A DNA stretch of 12,214 nucleotides from Nanobdellota archaeon (GTDB taxonomy: Archaea > Thermoproteota > Nitrososphaeria > Nitrososphaerales > Nitrosopumilaceae). The stretch covers positions 1 to 12,214 of the forward strand of contig JAAUVF010000009.1 of NCBI GenBank assembly GCA_012030815.1, in the 5' to 3' direction. Both the position numbers and the translations under genes were made by a program. This document shows, piece after piece, positions 7,419 to 12,214 of this stretch (within the stretch, counting starts at the first letter, position 1; the number at the start of each line of letters is the position of its first letter). The notes beneath the pieces are model-generated. The model was not told the DNA's origin, ran no database searches, and saw only the letters and a program-made list of their open reading frames with translations.

Positions 7419-7910
7419 TTAGTCATAATAGTTTACAATATCAATTATGTTTTTTGCATCTGAACTTTCAGCCTTAATCTCTTTTGTATCAGCATTCACA
7501 TTCCAAACATAATCCATTTTTCCTTTGTATGATTCAAATATCAAAATTACTTTATAATCTTCAGTAGAATCATCTTCTCTTGAAATATTAAGATCTATCT
7601 TTGTCTTTTTATTATCGTATATTTTTTCATCAGGATACTTGGCTGCAATTTGTTCTGAAATTGCATTCATTACAGATAATCCTTTTTCATTGGGACCATT
7701 ATATGACATTAAGATTTCTACAATTTGTTTTTGCTCTGCTGTTAAATTATCTGGAAAACTACTTTGTAGATCACTTTTTGTTAATTCAGGAATTATAAAT
7801 AATACAAAAATTCCGATGATCCCTAGATAAATTGGAGCTCTTTTTTTTAGAAATGACTTTAAATCTGATTTTTTTGGCTTTTCTTCTTTTTTCTTTTTAT
7901 CTTTGGTCAT
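7419..7910 (-). CDS. Single-span membrane protein of unknown function
   Basis: The 163-residue product is not recognised. Residues 1-25 are very lysine-rich (about half Lys or Glu), then a single hydrophobic segment at about 26-41 (PIYLGIIGIFVLFII core) forms one membrane span. By the positive-inside rule the N-terminus faces the cytoplasm and residues 42-163 face outside. That outer domain is polar and acidic, contains no cysteine, and seems to mix a helix (TAEQKQIVEILMSYN) with beta strands such as KVILIFESY. There is no signal-peptidase or lipoprotein motif. The gene lies 13 bases after the methyltransferase stop, with a GAAGGT element just before its ATG, so it is probably the last gene of the same transcript. 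It ends two bases from the convergent peptidase gene. Confidence 0.75.
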   Translation of the reverse strand: MTKDKKKKEEKPKKSDLKSFLKKRAPIYLGIIGIFVLFIIPELTKSDLQSSFPDNLTAEQKQIVEILMSYNGPNEKGLSVMNAISEQIAAKYPDEKIYDNKKTKIDLNISREDDSTEDYKVILIFESYKGKMDYVWNVNADTKEIKAESSDAKNIIDIVNYYD

Positions 7911-7923
7911 CTTTACCTTCTCA

Positions 7924-8762
7924 CTAATATTTTGCAGTTAAAATTAAAACTTGCCAAGGAAATACAATTATCCCGTTTCTTTTTGTATATGGAATTGTAT
8001 TTTGTTTGACTGCACTTCTCAATTCTCTTCTCTGAGATGTGTTTAGTGAATTTAATTTTTCCTTTAGTGGTTTTGCTATATACTTTAGATAATTTTTCCA
8101 ATAATCATCAAAGCTTCCTGGACTATAACTAAAAGTAAATTCTTTTATTGAAATTTTTGAAAACCCCCCTTTTTTATTTCAGTATGTAGTGCTTTTTTTG
8201 TTCCAAATCTGTCCAAATTAGGTGAACCTGGGGGTACATAATCTGGAATAAATTTTGTCACTGCCTCTAGAATGCTACTAAAAAATGGAACTTTATCTTT
8301 ATGTCCATGTACTGATATCCCAAGCGTTCCTGTCTTTTTGAGGCTATTTCTAATATTCTTTAATGCTTTTTGCGCATTAGGAAAAAATAATGCATACTGA
8401 CATGTTATAACATCAAATTTATCTGAAAAACTAAATTTTTCAGCATCCATATTTACAAAATCTACATTATTTTTTACTCCATTCCATTTCTTTGCAATTT
8501 TAATTGCTGTAACTGAAGCATCTGCTCCTATAACAAATCCTGAATTTCCAACCTTGCTTCTAATTTTTTTTGTAACTACTCCAGTTCCACAAGCAAGATC
8601 TAACACACGATTTCCCTTTTTTACATTTACAAGATCAACTAACTCTGATGTACTCTGAAATGGACCATGATTTGAACTTGCCCATCTTTTATGATACCGT
8701 GGTGCGATTTCATTCCATATTTTGATATTTCTTTGTTTATACTCTGTACGATCAATTTTCAT
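7924..8762 (-). CDS. SAM-dependent methyltransferase (UbiE-like class I), interrupted by a -1 frameshift
   Basis: A class I methyltransferase. The N-terminal part has motif I VLDLACGTG (residues 53-61), an acidic residue at the end of strand 2 (Asp81 in VIGADAS), NMDAEKF, and FDVITCQYALFF around motif IV. The frame runs into a stop at 8145-8147, just past a stretch of A4-C6-T6 at 8160-8175 (+ strand). Adding one base there continues GGFSKISIKEFTFSYSPGSFDDYW and stays open for about 75 more residues to TAG at 7924-7926, with a last strand ending VLILTAKY. The repaired protein has 279 residues and a normal C-terminal closing strand. The acceptor is unknown; the fold resembles quinone and small-molecule methyltransferases. 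It is 27 bases downstream of the small protein gene, within the CoA run. Confidence 0.83.
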
Positions 8763-8789
8763 TATACTTTTGATAATTTATGATATATT

Positions 8790-8957
8790 TTATGTAATCT
8801 CTTGGAAATCTGATTGAATAATTCTTCCTGTTTCATGAAAATATCTATGTTCAATCTCTTTTAGTTTATCTAGTGATCTTTTATTTTGAATTTTTTTTAG
8901 CTTTATTTTGATTTCTTTGTATTCTGCAACAAGTTTTCTAATTTCAGATTTTTTCAT
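8790..8957 (-). CDS. Small helical protein of 55 residues, unknown function
   Basis: A short frame from ATG 8957 to TAA 8790-8792 encodes 55 residues. It fills what would otherwise be a gap of about 200 bases between CoaBC and the methyltransferase. Its start is one base after the CoaBC stop (TAA-A-ATG), a spacing typical of translational coupling. The product is highly charged, rich in Lys, Glu and Ile, with a likely long amphipathic helix or coiled coil over residues 3-40. It has no cysteine, signal or membrane span. The tight spacing and position are the only support for its being a real gene; base composition is like its neighbours. I do not recognise a family. Confidence 0.6.
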   Translation of the reverse strand: MKKSEIRKLVAEYKEIKIKLKKIQNKRSLDKLKEIEHRYFHETGRIIQSDFQEIT

Positions 8958-8958
8958 T

Positions 8959-10217
8959 TTAGATATTTATTCTACGTTCAATCTCTTTTTTAATAAATTT
9001 GGCAATTTTTTCTTTTTTTAGCCATCCTGAAGAGACTACTTTATCTGAATCTATAATTAACACTTGATTATTCTCAGGATTTTTTTTATATCTAATTGAA
9101 CCAATATCATTTGCAATAATCATATCTGCACTTGATTCTTTCATTTTTTTCTTAGATAATAAAATTAAATCATTTTTTGAAATATTTGTTTCAGCTTTAA
9201 AACCAACTAAAAATACATCTTTTTGATATTTTTTAATATAGTTAATTATTTTTGGTGCTTTTTTGAGGCTAATTTTTATTTGATTTTAGTACTTTTAATT
9301 TTATTTTTATTTGGATTTTCTGGAATGTAATCCGATACTGCAGCTGCCATTATTACAATATCAAATTTTTTACCCATCTCTTTTTTCACAGCGTTTAGCA
9401 TTTCATTACTTGTAGAAATTTTAATTATTTTTGCACCTTTTGGAGGTTTTTCACTTCCAGGACCATACACTAATGTTACTTTTGCCCCTGATGAAATTAA
9501 TTCTGAAGCTAAAAATACTCCTGTTTTTCCTGAACTTTGATTTGTAATTATACGAATAGGATCAATATGTTCAATTGTTGGTCCTGCAGTAATCAAAACT
9601 TTTTTATTTTTTAAAATAGATGAAAATCCAAATTTATTTAATACATAATCTAAAACATCCTCTGGTTCTGAAGCTTTTGCCTTTCCTTCAATTTGATTTG
9701 GAGCTAGAAATTCAATTTTGCTCTTTAAAAATTCAACATTCTTTTTTACAGCAGCATTATCATACATTGATGCATGCATAGCAAGACACATCAAAATTGG
9801 AATCTTTGATCCAAATCCTACTGTAAGAACAGTAGATACAGGTGTATCATCAATACCGTTAGCTAGTTTTCCAAGTGTATTTGCAGTTGCTGGATAAACT
9901 ATGATGAGATCTGCTTGATTATAATCTGCTAATTTGATATGTTCTAAGTCTCCAGTTAATTTTGTAATGACTTCATTTCCAGTTGCCCACTTGAAATAAT
10001 CTGGCTGTACTAATTTTGTAACTGCATCACTTGTAACACAATTAACATCTGCACCATGCCTCATTAACAATCTAGCCAACTCAATTGCTTTGTACGCTGC
10101 AACACTTCCTGCAACACAAAGAACAATTTTTTTCCCAGAAAGTTCTACTCCATAGGAGCTTACAATATCTAACGACGGATGATTCTTTTCTCTGATAACT
10201 TTCTTTTTAGCTGCCAA
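8959..10217 (-). CDS. coaBC: Bifunctional phosphopantothenoylcysteine decarboxylase / phosphopantothenate-cysteine ligase, interrupted by a -1 frameshift
   Basis: This enzyme joins cysteine to 4'-phosphopantothenate and then decarboxylates the product to 4'-phosphopantetheine in CoA synthesis. From TTG 10217, residues about 28-195 form the FMN-dependent decarboxylase: VLCVAGSVAAYKA, catalytic-type His93 in LEHIKLA, YPATANTLGKLANGI and AMHASMYDN. The ligase part begins near 205 with KVLITAGPTIEHIDPIR and NQSSGKTG, and has AAAVSDYIPE. The frame stops at 9276-9278. Adding one base within about 9279-9287 continues KISLKKAPKIINYIKKYQ, VGFKAE and ADMIIANDIG to TAA 8959-8961, giving 419 residues. 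I see no cysteine where bacterial enzymes place their lid cysteine; the EGKAKA stretch occupies that part. The start overlaps panB by 11 bases. Confidence 0.9.
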
Positions 10218-11046
10218 TTTGCTCTCGTAATTTTTTTAATTCTTCATCATCCATTGAAAACCAATTTTCTTGAGCTGGAAATGAGCCTAATTCTACATCT
10301 GTTTTATAATTTTCAAGAGATTTCACAATATCTTCTGATAAATTCATGTATCTTTTTGCAAATTTTGGTTTAATTTTTTCATACATTCCTAGTAAATCTT
10401 GTACAACCAAAACTTGGCCATTACAACCAACGCCAGATCCAATTCCAATAGTTGGAATACTTACAGTATCAGAAATTATTTGTGCGACCTCATGACTTAC
10501 CATTTCTAATACAATACTAAATGCACCAGCTTCTTCAATCTCTTTTGCATCTTCAATTAATTTCATTGCGGTATCTTTTGTTTTACCTTGTACTTTGTAT
10601 CCTTCAGATAACATTGTAGTTTGTGGTTGTAATCCTATGTGGCCCATTACTGGAATACCGACATCTGTAATAGCACTAATTGTTTCTGACATCACAATTC
10701 CACCTTCTAATTTTACAGCATCAGCTCCTGCTTGTATCAATCTTCCTGAATTTTCTATTGCATCTTCAATACTTATTTGATATGACATAAATGGTAAATC
10801 TGCAACAAGTAAAGCATTTTTTCTTGCCCTACTAACTGCTTCTGTAAACATACACATTTGATCCATTGTTACTGGTATAGTATTTTCATATCCAAGCATT
10901 ACCATTCCTGCACTATCTCCAACAAGCAGTATGTCTAATCCAGCTTTATCGCATAATGATGCAAGTGTATAGTCATAACTTGTAATGACTGAAATCTTTT
11001 TTCCATCTTTTTTCATTTTAATTATATCGTAAACTGATTTATGCAT
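10207..11046 (-). CDS. panB: 3-methyl-2-oxobutanoate hydroxymethyltransferase (ketopantoate synthesis)
   Basis: The enzyme transfers a hydroxymethyl group from methylene-tetrahydro(methano)pterin or folate to 2-oxoisovalerate, giving ketopantoate, the first committed step toward pantoate and CoA. The intact 279-residue protein aligns closely with the known TIM-barrel family. Metal ligands fall at Asp44 (VGDSAG), Asp83 (VADLPFMSY) and Glu114 (KLEGG), and the catalytic Glu181 is in IVLEMVS. The GHIGLQPQ and GIGSG motifs are also present. It overlaps the end of the phosphopantothenate synthetase gene by eight bases and has a good Shine-Dalgarno inside that gene. It overlaps coaBC by 11 bases. 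This is one of the few undamaged genes in the run. The next enzyme, ketopantoate reductase, is not in the window. Confidence 0.96.
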   Translation of the reverse strand: MHKSVYDIIKMKKDGKKISVITSYDYTLASLCDKAGLDILLVGDSAGMVMLGYENTIPVTMDQMCMFTEAVSRARKNALLVADLPFMSYQISIEDAIENSGRLIQAGADAVKLEGGIVMSETISAITDVGIPVMGHIGLQPQTTMLSEGYKVQGKTKDTAMKLIEDAKEIEEAGAFSIVLEMVSHEVAQIISDTVSIPTIGIGSGVGCNGQVLVVQDLLGMYEKIKPKFAKRYMNLSEDIVKSLENYKTDVELGSFPAQENWFSMDDEELKKLREQIGS

Positions 11047-11803
11047 GATGTAATCTCCTTGTTAGATTATTTCTAATTTCTAAGATATTATCTGAAAGAT
11101 TTTTTTTATTATTAAAATTTCTAACCATGTTTTCAAGTGTCTTCTTGTTATTTTTTGATAATTTTTTGCATGTTATTGATAACAAATCAACTGCTCGAAT
11201 TACATTGTCAACTATTGTGATATTGGCTGTTTGAGAAGTTCTGGAAAGTGGATTAAGATCAAATGCTATAACTGTTTTTCCAGCCTTCCTTAATGCCATT
11301 GTTCTATCTCCATCTTCTAATGGAACAACCACAACATCTGCTGCAAATATTCCATTTTTATCAACTATTCTTCTTGCAGAATCTAATCCTGACAATGTAG
11401 TTGAAAAATTATGATTTGTACCTAAAATCTCACTTGCACCGTTCTTTTTGAGTGTCTTTATGATACTTTTCTTTCGTCTTTCGTTAGCATAAAACAAGTT
11501 TACCTCAATTTTTGCTCCTGAAATATTTGCAAGGTTGATTATTTCTTTTGGACATAATGCGGCAATGTTACCATTAATAGAAATGACAGGTAATTTTGCC
11601 AAAAGAATTTGTGCGGCAGCAGCTTTTATTGCAAGTTTTGCAGTCTTGTTTGTTTTTTCACCAAGTAAATAATCAAAAGCTTCTCCTCTTCCATGTGCCA
11701 AGAGACCTTCTTTAGCTACTAACCCTTGATCAAATCCAGTAACAAGTTTTTCTCTAATAAAAAGAGACTTTGCTCTAGGATGCGATTTTGGAATTAAAGA
11801 CAT
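11039..11803 (-). CDS. 4-phosphopantoate--beta-alanine ligase (archaeal phosphopantothenate synthetase)
   Basis: This is the archaea-specific enzyme that condenses 4-phosphopantoate with beta-alanine using ATP to make 4'-phosphopantothenate, replacing the bacterial PanC/CoaA order. The 254-residue protein is full length for the family (formerly DUF137). Characteristic stretches are SHPRAKSLFIREKLV near the N-terminus, GLVAKEGLLAHGRGEAFDYLLGE (about residues 27-49), SINGNIAALCPKEI (about 75-88), ILGTNHNFSTTLSGLDSARR and VVVVPLEDGDRTMALRKAGK. The C-terminal segment is basic and helical. It begins 10 bases after the pantoate kinase stop and overlaps panB by eight bases, so the three form one coupled operon with matching functions. 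Confidence 0.93.
   Translation of the reverse strand: MSLIPKSHPRAKSLFIREKLVTGFDQGLVAKEGLLAHGRGEAFDYLLGEKTNKTAKLAIKAAAAQILLAKLPVISINGNIAALCPKEIINLANISGAKIEVNLFYANERRKKSIIKTLKKNGASEILGTNHNFSTTLSGLDSARRIVDKNGIFAADVVVVPLEDGDRTMALRKAGKTVIAFDLNPLSRTSQTANITIVDNVIRAVDLLSITCKKLSKNNKKTLENMVRNFNNKKNLSDNILEIRNNLTRRLHHA
11053..11060 (-). promoter_or_regulatory. panB: Shine-Dalgarno for panB
   Basis: AAGGAGAT on the minus strand ends six bases before the panB ATG (11044-11046) and lies inside the last codons of the upstream ligase gene. It supports ATG 11046 as the panB start and internal translation initiation within the operon, in contrast to the leaderless-type starts elsewhere in the window. Confidence 0.6.
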
Positions 11804-11813
11804 CTATATTCAA

Positions 11814-12214
11814 TTAATTATAAAGCACTCTTGCTCCCTGATTATCTAATTTTGATTTTATGATTATGGCCTCAGGATATTTTTTCAAAATTTGTAAAAC
11901 ATGTTCTTCCTTTTCTTTTGGTATCATTGTAAATACAGTTTCTCCAAATAATGCAACTCCACACTTTATTCCATTTATAGCTAATTCTTGAATTAAGATT
12001 TCCATTCTTGATGTCATTACTTGAATATATTTTGCAAATTCTAATGACATATCTTCAAAATGCTCATAATTTTTTGATTCTAATAATTTAGTTACCATTC
12101 CCCCCCAAGACCATTAATTTGAGACAGACGTTCTTTGATGAATTTATTTGTTGAAATTGGTGAAAAACAAATCATGATTATAGTAATATCTCCTGGATTA
12201 ATTTTTTCTACTTG
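11814..12214 (-). CDS. Pantoate kinase (GHMP family), C-terminal part, interrupted by a -1 frameshift
   Basis: This is the C-terminal part of the archaeal GHMP kinase that phosphorylates pantoate to 4-phosphopantoate, the substrate of the next gene. The frame is open to the right window edge, so the N-terminus and ATP-binding GSSA-type loop are not seen. From 12214 the frame reads through VEKINPGDITIIMICFSPIS and KERLSQINGLGG, then meets a stop at a run of seven C (12100-12106, + strand). One added base joins MVTKLLESKNYEHF and continues through the GHMP C-terminal motif KCGVALFGETVFTMIP (Gly/Ser-rich loop variant) to a stop at 11814-11816. Identity rests partly on context: it lies 10 bases before the phosphopantothenate synthetase, as is common in archaea. 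Confidence 0.8.

Noticed and set aside
7913..8101. A 62-residue minus-strand open frame with its own ATG
   Set aside because: It is the shifted reading of the methyltransferase C-terminus. The frame that continues the repaired methyltransferase across the same bases gives sensible protein to a stop at 7924.
8100..8180. A/C/T homopolymer cluster as a transcription terminator
   Set aside because: It lies inside the methyltransferase coding region and codes for its conserved GGF segment once repaired; the runs are better explained as codons and an error site.
458..12214. Programmed ribosomal frameshifting as the reason for the broken genes
   Set aside because: The sites share no slippery heptamer plus downstream structure, involve unrelated enzymes and both shift directions, and would place essential enzymes under seven separate recoding events. 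Sequence error is simpler.
1..12214. CRISPR array, insertion sequence, integrase, toxin-antitoxin or other defence or mobile system, tRNA or rRNA
   Set aside because: No repeated spacer-type units, transposase or recombinase motifs, terminal repeats, or tRNA-like cloverleaf were seen. All coding space is taken by core metabolic and information-processing genes.

Overview
The window comes from a strongly AT-rich archaeal chromosome, most likely an ammonia-oxidising thaumarchaeon of the Nitrosopumilus/Nitrosarchaeum type (Nitrososphaerota). The evidence is a glycerol-1-phosphate dehydrogenase (archaeal lipid backbone), the KH-domain RNase aCPSF1, an archaeal proteasome beta subunit, a SepF-type division protein, and the archaea-specific pantoate kinase/phosphopantothenate synthetase route to CoA. 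Genes are tightly packed, several start with TTG, and some have TATA-like boxes about 25 bases before the start codon, as expected for leaderless archaeal mRNAs. The taxon is inferred from gene content, not from a database match. No stretch longer than about 200 bases lacks a coding assignment.

Layout. 3-416 (+): end of a class V aminotransferase. 458-1208 (+): FKBP-type prolyl isomerase. 1215-2272 (-): glycerol-1-phosphate dehydrogenase. 2349-4926 (+): proteasome beta subunit followed at once by aCPSF1. 4918-6278 (-): SepF and, upstream of it, a PP-loop tRNA-thiouridylase-like protein. 6328-7416 (+): M24 family metallopeptidase. 7419-12214 (-): one long co-directional run that reads, in transcription order, pantoate kinase, phosphopantothenate synthetase, ketopantoate hydroxymethyltransferase, CoaBC, a 55-residue small protein, a SAM methyltransferase and a single-span membrane protein.

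How the genes work together. The first four genes of the last run supply four steps of CoA synthesis: ketopantoate formation, pantoate phosphorylation, beta-alanine ligation, and cysteine addition with decarboxylation. Proteasome and aCPSF1 pair protein turnover with RNA 3'-end processing. Three convergent gene pairs end within 2-6 bases of each other or overlap, so their terminators must lie inside opposing genes.

The most striking property of the window is damage to reading frames. Six genes (FKBP, EgsA, thiouridylase twice, methyltransferase, CoaBC, pantoate kinase) are each broken by a single-base shift at or beside a homopolymer, and each is restored to a full-length, motif-consistent protein by one base per site. 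Six of the seven shifts look like one missing base. This is best explained by sequencing or consensus error, not gene decay. I annotate these as whole genes spanning the shift. SepF may have lost its N-terminus the same way. I do not see a new defence, mobile or otherwise undescribed system here; this is core archaeal housekeeping DNA.
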